Notes under the pieces: model-generated
The model's input: the letters and a program-made list of their open reading frames with translations, nothing else
What the model was told of the DNA's origin: nothing
The model's database searches: none
Program-made: the position numbers and the translations under genes
Shown: positions 56,201-61,604 of the stretch, piece by piece
How the letters are laid out: each line of letters opens with the position of its first letter
How positions within the stretch are numbered: the first letter of the stretch is position 1
Source of the DNA: Crotophaga sulcirostris
Taxonomy: Eukaryota > Chordata > Aves > Cuculiformes > Crotophagidae
Direction of reading: 5' to 3'
Assembly: GCA_013397455.1 (NCBI GenBank)
Contig: VYZB01000383.1
Coordinates: forward strand, 80,770-144,769
DNA length: 64,000 nt

Positions 56201-59200
56201 AAGACCACTGGGTCTGAACGTGCCTGTGGGCCCCATTTCCCCATTCCCTAGCCTGGTTCTTCTATTTAAGAGATGTCTGTAAATCCATGCCATGGTCTTT
56301 AACTTCAAAGGTCAGGGTTTAAAAAGGCAAAGTGGTTATATTATATATGTTGTTTATGAGATCTGGAGCAATACAGTGCTCCCAGCTGTATTCAATACAC
56401 AAACCCCAAGGACCACGATGCTCAACTACAGATCGTTACCCTTCATGGACCTCACTCTACTGTGTATCACCAAGACAGTCTCTAGAGAAGTAGAGAACCT
56501 CTCTCTCCAGGAGCTGACAGCTAAAAGGCATTAGGTTGCTCCTTAGGAAGCACAGAGTAACCAGTTCCTATCAACTTAGGAAAGACTAAGACGCATCTCT
56601 TCACTGTAAAACAGAGAAAATTCAAGGACAATTATAAATGCCAGTTTTCCCCGGCAGATGGCAGGGGAAGAAATATAAAACATTTGTCTGGGAACAGTGT
56701 CAAATGTGTACACGTGGTAAAGTAAGAGAGCAAGCCAAGTCTTTGTGATCTTACCTTGCTGTGAGGGTCAGCAAACATGCGAGTAAATATCTCACACAGC
56801 CTTTTTAACTCGACTCGGCTAAAATATATAAATAAAACACAGTATTAATGACAGCGCTCTGGTTGCAACAAAAAAAAGCTAGTAAATATTAACAGCTGAA
56901 AAATCTAAGCTTCTTTATTTAAATGTTACTTAACTCACACTTAGAAAACTGTATCAAAGCAAAACCTTAACTGGTGTTTTAGTTTAGCTGCTGGGATCAC
57001 CAGCTTTATGTTAAGAAATCTAATAAATGGTTTTTTTTAAAACCAAAGCCAGACGCTTGCATTTTCTCCTGCTTCTATTTTCAACATTGTGGATTGCAGA
57101 AGTCAACTTGAAAAGTGAGTGTTTGGGAGGTATTTGCTTTCTGCCTGCATCAAGGTCACTGATTGAGTGAAAGACAGGTCTTTTGCAGCCTAGGGATAGA
57201 TTTCTCAAGTCTCCTTTGTGTCAGGGAACTTAAATTTCCAAGTAAAACCAGAACTTTTATGATGTTTGGGTATACAGTAATGATAAATATTTTGGTCTAA
57301 ACTCTCAGCAGCTTCAGCGAAATCAGTCTAGAATTGCTCAGTGTTAACAGACACCAGAACTGACTCTGAAGCCTGAGAGCAGGCACATTAAGGACACAAA
57401 TGTATAGAACTGGAAGACAGATTAACAAGAAGGCAATCCAGTAAATCAAAAGATAATTAAATCAAGATATAATCTAAGTGTAATCTCCTATTAGTAAGAG
57501 ATTATTAGAAGCTCAGTAATGCTGCTTATATGATGGGGAAAAAAAAAAAAAGATATATGAATTATTTTCATAAGATATTGAGTTTGAGTCAAATGCAGAA
57601 CTGTTTGATGCCCAAGCTCTTGTTTGCATTGTATCAAGTACATTGTACAAGTCTCCATTTCCCTGGAAAGGAAATTGTCACAGAATACAGAAGTTTTGCT
57701 TGTTTACTGTGCAGACAAAACCCGACCAAGACAGTTAGGTAACATTTCCTGCATACTATGGATGCAATTAGATTATTTTTCACAATTATTACAAAACCAG
57801 AGCAACTAGTGAGATGCATGTGGACTGCTCAGAGAAGAGACATTCAGGTCTTGCCTACAGGCACCCTCTTTCCATAAAGGTGTTAATTCTACAATCCACC
57901 AATGTATCTCCCTCCCTCTCAAAATAAGCTTCAAAGAACAGGCCAGAACATGCTAGTAGTCTGCAATGACTTTATGTTAGCTTGTTTACAAGTAACACTA
58001 GACTTTTTTTTCAAATAAACGTATGCATGAAAGGCTGATCAAAATTTTAAAAGGCACAAAAACAATGGTCTTAGGAGTCTCATGTAAACGAAAAAGTCTT
58101 TGTGGTGACGCCACAGTAAGCTGCCAGCCTCATTCAGGATTAGTCTCAAAATGCCTACTCTACAAGGCTCTTCTGACTTCACAGAGACCGCAGTTCTCTG
58201 AATGTTTATTACTGTAATTAATTTTCTTTCTGGACAAAGGTTACACGAAGAGAACAAGTTTAAGCGTCTCTCTTTCTAAAAGCTCATGGACCCGAGGTAC
58301 TAAACTGACAAATTGACTAAAGACAAGTACTAAATTGAAACAGGCAGTGGAAGATTTCCTTAAGGGACTTGTTTGAACCAGAAGATCTGTGGGGATGCCT
58401 AGAGAACTAGGTCGCATGAAGCTGTATGAGACAAAGAGGACAGGTAAGTGCAACTTTGCATGCACGTCTTTCTGGATATGTAAATCACAGCTAATATAGG
58501 ATCTGCCATCTTTCAGCTCAGAGGACTAAAGAAAACCCAGCCACATCGCTGCCTTCTATTGAACTTGTCAAAGTGCAACAGAAGAGATCAGGTTTAATTA
58601 GAAGACAGAGTTGCCCCTTGGACTAACGACCTTGATAATGCTCTGTAAGACGCCGTGAGAACAAATCAGATGATAAAAACCTAAACATTAGAACCAGACC
58701 AACCCTGAACCAAAGCAGCACACAAAAAGGAAATATAATCTAGAGAACTAAAATCAGTATCAAATTAAAAACATAACTCTGCAGGGGTGTAAGTTTTGGG
58801 ACACATTTATAAACTATTCAAGATCAAAGCTAAGTAAATGCCCTTGCTTGAGGGACAAGTGACAGCAATACACTTCAAACACTGCAACAATCAGGATAGA
58901 AAAAATAGCTGAATTCTATTCACATTTCTGCTAAGAGCTACTGATCTGAATAAATAGCTCATCATCCAGCCTTCTCAGTATTTCCTCCCTGGAACTATCC
59001 CCAACAGTACAAAAAAACGTGGTTATGATCCTCACACAACTTTGTGGCAAAAATCAAAATCTCATTCAATCTTTTCGTGCAGGCATATGAGGTGCCAGAG
59101 ACTTTCCAGATAGTTCATTAAAAGAAAAACAGACAGCATACATGTGGGAAGTACCTTTTCTGACTTGTAAACAGACCACATCAAAAAGCATCTCTAATCT

Positions 59201-61604
59201 AGAGACTCCATCTATCCATACTAAGAACCTGTAGCACTTCCCTCTTAAGGGTTGCACCACATCAGGTGAAGTGCTAGAATATTCTTATGATGCCAAGAGA
59301 ATAAACTTTCCAGGCCTGCTCTCGGTACATTTTCATTCAGCCTGTTAACAAGAACCATCAAATATTTTCAGCCAGTGCGAAGGCATTTTAATATGGAAAC
59401 AATTGTGCAAATCCAAGTAGGTACACCATAAACCATACAACAAGCACTTATAAACTTGGTCACAATTTAAGTACATACTATTCATAAAATGAAAATAAAA
59501 ACGTCGCAGCTATTTGTGAATGTTATCTTCAAAGGAGCCAAAAGATAAACAGTGTGTTTCCAAGAACTTTCACCATAAACTAAGGGTGAGAAGCCTATGG
59601 CCTGAGAGCCAGTTAACTTTATTTAACATAACCTGTGGCCATATGAAGTTTCTACATGACTATTGGGAAATTTTAAGATCTGTTTTAATGTGTGACGTGC
59701 CAAAGGTGTATGAAGGGTTTATGTGGCTTTCAACAAGGGAAAAAGCCTGCCTCTCCTACCATAAGCAAAGTTTCAGAGATGGTACACCTACTTTACTGCC
59801 TTTAGAAACTTCCCTCTACATTAAAAACAATACATTTTATAGGAGACTCAAGTTTCTGATACAAGATCTTTCAAGAGTTACAAATAATGATCTATAATTA
59901 CAGCTAACACAGCCTTCACAAAGAGTAACAGTATACTCAGCATTCAGAAAGCATCGTCTGATGTCATCTTTGAAGCACACACACCCCAAATCATTTTAGA
60001 GTAAGTGCAATGTTTGCTTCACCAACTAAGTTGCTGGGATAAAAAATACTGAAGGTTCAGGCTGATTAAAGAGGGTGCCACCCTTTGAGTGCATTTACAT
60101 TTCCATCGTTGTGGGAAATCTCACTGTACTGCAACAAGCACCTACCATTGGAGGTCTTCATGTGACAGAGGAAGACTAAAAGAAGATAGCAAGCTTACCT
60201 GAGTCCTGTCTACATTACTGCTACAAATTTAACACAAATTACACTGATGACAGTGCAGAAATTTTTCCAAAAGCAGTCCCACATTGTGGAGACAAAACCT
60301 TCACAGTTGTGAAAGATCCAATCTGTCGACACAAGGCAGGTAAGGTATTACTGACTTCTGACTACAGCTCTCTCTGATGAATGACTGACACTACAAAGTT
60401 ATTAAGGTCACCTCAGAGTCCGTTGGCTTTTCAGTAAGTTCTGAAGACCTATGAGCCCTTCTTTCCTTTCAGACCAGTTGGAGCTGGCACAATGGTTGAG
60501 GACCTCGGCCACGTCTTCCGTCTGCCGCAGGTAGTGTGGAATTCCCCCGTTCCGGGAACCGTAGGAGCGCTCGGAGCAAGCGCTTGATGCATCGCTGTTG
60601 GCATCATCGTCAGAGTACATCCCATAGGGCTCATACCTTCTTCTCACCGGCTTTTTCTGGAAAAGGGGAAATTCTGACTCAGTAAATTATATATAGCGAC
60701 ATCAACACCAAAAGAAACACATTCTATAATCACTAAAAGGAAGACTAATGTGCTTGTTATAGTGACATCAGTGTTTTAAAGAGGTCACCAAACACTGCCC
60801 TGCTTACCTCTCACAGCACAATAAGACAGATCCCATTGATTTCAATAAGACTATTTGAGTGACTAAGGGGAGCAGGGCCTGCCCTCCCCAGCATGAAAGC
60901 AAGATACTTCTGCCCAGTGGAATTAGTTACTGGGAATGAAATCTTATGCTGTTTTATTGTCAATAATAGTCAGTTTCATTGTTAGAGTCTATGATGACAC
61001 AACTTCTACTTCAAGAACACAAAAGTACGAAAGAGCTGAAGGAATTTGTGCTGGCATGCACAGTCACTTTGATATTGATAATTAAGTGACTCTAGAAATG
61101 CACTGGATATAGGAGATGACAATTTCTCTGCTAGATTGAGCTAGGATTTTTCCAGAGGCTGCTAAGGGAGCAGAATATTCAAATACCAAAATTTCCTTAG
61201 CATGGCCTTAGAGGGCCTGATTCCCTTCAATATATCTTTGACAACCTTGATACTTATGGAAGGGCTGTTAGAATAATAATGGTAGCAAAACAAATTGTAT
61301 GCTATACTACAAAACAAATTCTTAAAAGAACCTTAATGGAACAGGATGGATAAGACAATCCATCAGAAAAAGACTGCCTATGTTCTAAAGTGTTTGCCAC
61401 AGAATTCCTTTCAGCATACAGTCCTGCAGTTCCTAGACTCATGAAGCCCACAGAGTTTTGCTTCCACTAGGACTGCAGGATTGAAGCATAGAAATTAACT
61501 CAAGTGCAGTACCATGGGCTTTAGCAAAAGGGTAGGGCAAGTTGGAAAGTAGAAATAAAAAGTCAAGAAAGCACTAGTACCTTGCTCCTGGAGTCTCCTA
61601 ACAG
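11204..61604 (-). CDS. CLASP1: CLASP1, C-terminal half (16 exons, partial at 5' end)
   Basis: CLIP-associating protein 1 is a microtubule plus-end-tracking protein that promotes rescue and pausing at the cell cortex, Golgi, spindle and kinetochores. The coding exons, in transcript order, are 61581-61604, 60412-60656, 56755-56818, 54876-55039, 53920-53998, 52790-52933, 40721-40864, 39334-39440, 33774-33890, 29932-30082, 28813-29059, 27871-28061, 26089-26217, 14088-14294, 13071-13187 and 11204-11290. They sum to 2217 nt, that is 738 codons plus TAA, with every intron GT-AG and every phase compatible. The product runs from a linker through TOG3, a Ser/Pro linker and the C-terminal interaction domain. 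The choice of CLASP1 over CLASP2 rests on the tail ([15 protein letters not shown] then DISTHS) and on [20 protein letters not shown] near the end; CLASP2 has a Gly/Asp-type tail. TOG1, TOG2, the SxIP motifs and the start codon must lie beyond 64000. The gene is intact as far as visible. Confidence 0.97.
11291..13070 (-). other. CLASP1 intron (1.8 kb), nothing recognised inside
   Basis: The last intron, donor gtaatg and acceptor tttttttcag. No repeat family, RNA gene or extra exon could be recognised. Confidence 0.8.
13071..13187 (-). CDS. CLASP1: CLASP1 exon: last HEAT-like repeat (residues 672-710)
   Basis: A 117-nt exon in phase 0-0 encoding [20 protein letters not shown] and [19 protein letters not shown]. 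The acceptor is ctttcctag and the donor gtaatg. [18 protein letters not shown] separates CLASP1 from CLASP2, which has VAVHAVIGDELKPHLSQL. Confidence 0.98.
13188..14087 (-). other. CLASP1 intron (0.9 kb) with one CR1 tail
   Basis: Donor gtatgg, acceptor ctttcctag. It holds the CR1 fragment at 13417-13608 and otherwise nothing recognised. Confidence 0.85.
13417..13608 (+). mobile_element. CR1 3' fragment with octamer tail
   Basis: Runs from aaagggtgactggtcattgg through the conserved ggttggactcgatgatctc block to ctttccaaccttgtgatact and gtgatact, an octamer tail as in avian CR1. Antisense to CLASP1 and 5'-truncated. Confidence 0.9.
14088..14294 (-). CDS. CLASP1: CLASP1 exon: C-terminal domain (residues 603-671)
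   Basis: A 207-nt exon in phase 0-0 encoding [60 protein letters not shown] and PDIIPGLLQ. The acceptor is ccattccag and the donor gtatgg. An 11.8-kb intron separates it from the preceding exon. The sequence is HEAT-like and highly conserved. Confidence 0.98.
14648..14677. repeat. Tandem duplication, 15 bp x 2
   Basis: aaaatttatgtcctt occurs twice back to back. Confidence 0.95.
15792..15874 (-). mobile_element. Short CR1 3' tail, sense to CLASP1
   Basis: tttcacagtttcacagtata octamer-like tail, then ccaggttggaagagacctct and tcatcaagtccaacctataa. It is a reverse-oriented CR1 end. It differs from the young copies at several positions (aagagacctctaaga), so it is a different subfamily or an older copy. 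Confidence 0.8.
15876..16405 (+). mobile_element. CR1 3' end, about 530 bp
   Basis: Reads gagaccccacctggagtcct, later gatttagattggacatgagg, aggctggatggggcctggag and ccaacccaaaccatcctatg, the usual order of a CR1 3' end. It abuts the opposite-strand CR1 tail at 15792-15874. GC-rich, which explains the long spurious open frames on both strands here. Confidence 0.9.
17855..18125 (-). mobile_element. CR1 3' fragment, young-looking copy
   Basis: Starts with octamer tail cagtgtcacagtatcacaag. It then shares the full block cctctgagatcatcgagtcc to tcctctagttctatcact with the copy at 20229-20612, with about ten differences by eye over 250 bp. Same strand as CLASP1. Confidence 0.92.
18653..18660. promoter_or_regulatory. 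Perfect CRE palindrome tgacgtca
   Basis: An eight-base CREB/ATF consensus in the intron, followed by a small CpG-rich patch (gcggggctcgggcgtgcgc). Chance occurrence is quite possible in 64 kb; function is not supported by anything else. Confidence 0.2.
20229..20612 (-). mobile_element. CR1 3' fragment, longest young-looking copy
   Basis: Three perfect octamers gtatcaca (20229-20252) form the tail. The copy then extends through ggttggaaaggacctctgag to cctcctcttctccaggctaa. Uninterrupted, it serves as a template for the gapped copy at 46792-47262. Confidence 0.93.
23905..23958 (-). repeat. tRNA-like box A/box B pair, possible old SINE head
   Basis: On the minus strand, TGGCTCAGTTGG (23953-23942) resembles box A of a tRNA promoter. 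GGTCACAAATTCC (23917-23905) resembles box B. The start gggcatggctcagttggtaa looks like a tRNA D-arm. The stem pairing is poor and the box spacing is short, so this is not a working tRNA. It could be a relic of a tRNA-derived SINE or chance. Confidence 0.35.
26089..26217 (-). CDS. CLASP1: CLASP1 exon: C-terminal domain (residues 560-602)
   Basis: A 129-nt exon in phase 0-0 encoding [40 protein letters not shown] and HKE. The acceptor is gacacag and the donor gtgagt. [22 protein letters not shown] is the CLASP1 form of this repeat. Confidence 0.97.
26218..27870 (-). other. CLASP1 intron (1.65 kb), nothing recognised inside
   Basis: Donor gtaaga, acceptor gacacag. AT-rich, without recognisable repeats or extra exons. 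Confidence 0.8.
27871..28061 (-). CDS. CLASP1: CLASP1 exon: start of C-terminal domain (residues 496-559)
   Basis: A 191-nt exon encoding [40 protein letters not shown] and [20 protein letters not shown] followed by DKD. The acceptor is cctagaag and the donor gtaaga. The VPIDHSDLV...[15 protein letters not shown] motif opens the C-terminal HEAT-like domain that binds CLIP-170/115, LL5-beta and CENP-E in the family. Confidence 0.97.
28062..28812 (-). other. CLASP1 intron (0.75 kb), nothing recognised inside
   Basis: Donor gtttgt, acceptor cctagaag. It contains a minor duplication of agatgcattt around 28534-28555. Confidence 0.8.
28813..29059 (-). CDS. CLASP1: CLASP1 exon: variable linker (residues 414-496)
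   Basis: A 247-nt exon encoding [20 protein letters not shown], a Gly-rich variable part, then [20 protein letters not shown] and a conserved [20 protein letters not shown] end. The acceptor is gatcccccag and the donor gtttgt, the weakest donor in the set, used in phase 1. The middle resembles CLASP1 (NTQPPRAF...YNPYPY) rather than CLASP2. Confidence 0.95.
29060..29931 (-). other. CLASP1 intron (0.87 kb) with a CR1 scrap
   Basis: Donor gtaagt, acceptor gatcccccag. The piece at 29560-29605 (cagaaccatcagatatctca, agctggaagggacccataag) resembles the reverse-oriented extreme 3' end of an old CR1. Nothing else was recognised. Confidence 0.7.
29560..29605 (-). mobile_element. Probable old CR1 3' remnant
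   Basis: agctggaagggacccataag followed by tatcata matches the usual GGTTGGAAGGGACCCACAAG-type CR1 end with several changes. Very short and diverged. Confidence 0.45.
29932..30082 (-). CDS. CLASP1: CLASP1 exon: linker helix (residues 363-413)
   Basis: A 151-nt exon encoding [40 protein letters not shown] and [10 protein letters not shown] after completing the split Ser. The acceptor is ggtctttag and the donor gtaagt. The [20 protein letters not shown] block is conserved in both vertebrate CLASPs and probably forms a helix inside the linker. Confidence 0.97.
30083..33773 (-). other. CLASP1 intron (3.7 kb)
   Basis: Donor gtaaca, acceptor ggtctttag. It contains A/T homopolymers (a run of A ending near 33007 and T at 33549-33568). 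No repeat family, RNA gene or extra exon was recognised. Confidence 0.8.
33774..33890 (-). CDS. CLASP1: CLASP1 symmetric cassette exon (residues 324-363)
   Basis: A 117-nt exon in phase 2-2, so it can be skipped without a frame change. It encodes [20 protein letters not shown] and [18 protein letters not shown] between two split Ser codons. The acceptor is gtcacggcag and the donor gtaaca. On the transcript strand a roughly 60-nt pyrimidine-rich tract lies from 33962 to 33902, just upstream of the acceptor. The encoded segment matches the WGWSADGL...[13 protein letters not shown] stretch of full-length CLASP1, which I recall as an alternative exon. Inclusion here is probably tissue-dependent (inference). 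Confidence 0.94.
33902..33962 (-). promoter_or_regulatory. Pyrimidine tract upstream of the cassette exon
   Basis: About 60 nt that are nearly all C/T on the transcript strand, ending 12 nt before the acceptor of the 117-nt cassette exon. It contains several UCUU and CUCUCU-type motifs (tcttctttctctg, cctctctcttttg), which are PTBP binding motifs. The tract is seen directly; PTB control of exon skipping is inference. Confidence 0.55.
34077..34147. repeat. Imperfect AT-rich direct repeats (attatgaattctacttt)
   Basis: The motif tattatgaattctactttt recurs with changes (ttaggaattctactta, tatgaatttctactttta). Local slippage-type duplication. Confidence 0.75.
34851..35068 (+). mobile_element. CR1 3' fragment, young-looking copy
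   Basis: Runs from aggcttgatattagggaaaa through gggtgattggccattggaat and the ggttggactcaatgatctc block to ccaaccttgtgatgctgtg. Antisense to CLASP1. Confidence 0.92.
35160..35164. other. Assembly gap (5 N) abutting a CR1 tail
   Basis: Five N directly followed by taggttggacttgatgatct, the last about 60 bp of a CR1. A 5-base gap is probably a placeholder of unknown true size. Confidence 0.9.
35165..35224 (+). mobile_element. CR1 tail cut by an assembly gap
   Basis: taggttggacttgatgatct to ccaaccttgtaatattgtga and tactgtga octamer tail. Its 5' part is missing at the N run. Confidence 0.9.
38426..38471. repeat. Tandem duplication, 23 bp x 2
   Basis: gaagtgaccttccatggagg followed by agg occurs twice in a row without a mismatch, suggesting a recent event. 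Confidence 0.95.
39334..39440 (-). CDS. CLASP1: CLASP1 exon: Ser/Pro-rich linker (residues 289-324)
   Basis: A 107-nt exon encoding [20 protein letters not shown], then [15 protein letters not shown], ending in two bases of a split Ser codon. The acceptor is gtgccag and the donor gtaatg. The segment is low complexity with several S/T-P and basic-S sites, consistent with a phosphorylated, unstructured linker between TOG3 and the C-terminal domain. Confidence 0.96.
39441..40720 (-). other. CLASP1 intron (1.3 kb)
   Basis: Donor gtgaga, acceptor gtgccag. It contains an AT-rich partial tandem (ctatattaaatttaaattt) around 40499-40547. Otherwise nothing recognised. Confidence 0.8.
40721..40864 (-). 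CDS. CLASP1: CLASP1 exon: end of TOG3 (residues 241-288)
   Basis: A 144-nt exon in phase 0-0 encoding [40 protein letters not shown] and KNSSNTSV. The acceptor is cttttcag and the donor gtgaga. It carries the last TOG3 helices and the first residues of the following linker. The exon is separated from its upstream neighbour by an 11.9-kb intron, the longest complete intron here. Confidence 0.97.
45461..45488. repeat. Tandem duplication, 14 bp x 2
   Basis: caaaattcaaagtt occurs twice without a mismatch. Confidence 0.95.
46792..47262 (-). mobile_element. CR1 3' fragment containing a 267-N gap
   Basis: The left part has tail cacagtatcacagcattgca and the cctctgagatcatcgagtcc block. The right part resumes at cagttgtagagagcaataag and extends to tcctctggacacactccagt. 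In the intact copy at 20229 the same two anchors are separated by 266 bases, so the N run is simply unresolved CR1. This copy reaches further 5' than the others. Confidence 0.92.
46851..47117. other. Assembly gap (267 N) inside CR1
   Basis: A sized gap within a repeat. Its length agrees with the homologous segment of another CR1 copy to within one base. Confidence 0.98.
47977..48119 (+). mobile_element. CR1 3' tail
   Basis: catccctggaggtgtttaag through ggttggactcgatgatctca to ccaaccttgtaacatggtga. Antisense to CLASP1 and 5'-truncated. Confidence 0.92.
52790..52933 (-). CDS. CLASP1: CLASP1 exon: TOG3 (residues 193-240)
   Basis: A 144-nt exon in phase 0-0 encoding [40 protein letters not shown] and PKSSDVRK. 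The acceptor is gcttctcag behind a 17-nt T run on the minus strand, an unusually strong pyrimidine tract. The donor is gtaag. [17 protein letters not shown] is the conserved loop region of the fifth HEAT repeat of TOG3. Confidence 0.97.
52934..53919 (-). other. CLASP1 intron (1.0 kb), nothing recognised inside
   Basis: Donor gtcagt; acceptor gcttctcag behind a T17 tract on the transcript strand (A run on the plus strand near 52943-52959). Confidence 0.8.
53920..53998 (-). CDS. CLASP1: CLASP1 exon: TOG3 (residues 166-192)
   Basis: A 79-nt exon encoding [20 protein letters not shown] and QTPNLK after completing the split Arg ([14 protein letters not shown]). The acceptor is ttggacag and the donor gtcagt. 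DSFPFDQQ fits CLASP1, whereas CLASP2 has an ESFPxDxQ-like version. Confidence 0.96.
53999..54875 (-). other. CLASP1 intron (0.9 kb), nothing recognised inside
   Basis: Donor gtaaag, acceptor ttggacag. AT-rich, no repeat family recognised. Confidence 0.8.
54876..55039 (-). CDS. CLASP1: CLASP1 exon: TOG3 core (residues 112-166)
   Basis: Encodes [20 protein letters not shown], then [20 protein letters not shown] and [14 protein letters not shown], ending in a split Arg codon. The acceptor is gtttatag and the donor gtaaag. The [19 protein letters not shown] motif is the hallmark of the third HEAT repeat in CLASP TOG3. IIIHKDD at this point is the CLASP1-like version. Confidence 0.97.
55040..56754 (-). 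other. CLASP1 intron (1.7 kb) with one CR1 tail
   Basis: Donor gtaag, acceptor gtttatag. It holds the CR1 tail at 55984-56114 and an A13-14 run ending near 55199. Otherwise nothing recognised. Confidence 0.85.
55984..56114 (+). mobile_element. CR1 3' tail
   Basis: tttgaggagattggctgagg through ggttggactcgatgatctca to ccaaccttgtaacactgtga and tactgtga octamers. Antisense to CLASP1. Confidence 0.92.
56755..56818 (-). CDS. CLASP1: CLASP1 exon: TOG3, second HEAT helix pair (residues 90-111)
   Basis: A 64-nt exon encoding [21 protein letters not shown] after completing the split Ser. The acceptor is atattttag and the donor gtaag. These helices follow directly from LLKSQRTLS of the previous exon and match the conserved [19 protein letters not shown] of CLASP1 TOG3. 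Confidence 0.96.
56819..60411 (-). other. CLASP1 intron (3.6 kb), nothing recognised inside
   Basis: Donor gtgacc, acceptor atattttag. AT-rich. The longest open frame (59520-59897, plus strand) has no recognisable family and no splice or codon signature. Confidence 0.75.
60412..60656 (-). CDS. CLASP1: CLASP1 exon: pre-TOG3 linker and start of TOG3 (residues 9-90)
   Basis: The exon starts [18 protein letters not shown]. It continues through an acidic/serine stretch ([16 protein letters not shown]) and a GGIPHYLRQ segment, then enters the first helices of TOG3 ([20 protein letters not shown] and on to LLKSQRTL). The acceptor is ...ccag and the donor gtgacc. It begins in phase 0 and ends with two bases of a split Ser codon that the next exon completes. 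The DVAEVL...[11 protein letters not shown] pattern is the typical first HEAT repeat of CLASP TOG3. The basic cluster beside the acidic serines is a likely phospho-regulated or tubulin-contacting linker, by inference. Confidence 0.97.
60657..61580 (-). other. CLASP1 intron between microexon and next exon (0.9 kb)
   Basis: Donor gtacta, acceptor ...ttccag before AAAAAGCCG. No repeats or RNA genes recognised. Confidence 0.85.
61581..61604 (-). CDS. CLASP1: CLASP1 24-nt microexon (residues 1-8 of the visible part)
   Basis: This exon encodes LLGDSRSK in phase 0-0, so skipping it keeps the frame. On the minus strand the acceptor reads ttttcctgcctacag and the donor gtacta. The next exon opens [12 protein letters not shown], and the junction SRSK-KKPV matches what I recall of full-length vertebrate CLASP1. 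The exon lies in the basic linker just before TOG3. A TGC sits 7-9 nt upstream of the exon, a feature of SRRM4-regulated neural microexons, so regulated inclusion is plausible but inferred. Confidence 0.88.

Noticed and set aside
59520..59897. A 125-residue open frame on the plus strand in a CLASP1 intron
   Set aside because: No recognisable domain, no splice or start context and ordinary intronic composition; likely chance.
11204..61604. Assignment of the gene to CLASP2
   Set aside because: CLASP2 has a different tail and differs at several positions in the C-terminal repeats and in the linker. The reading here matches CLASP1 at each of these.
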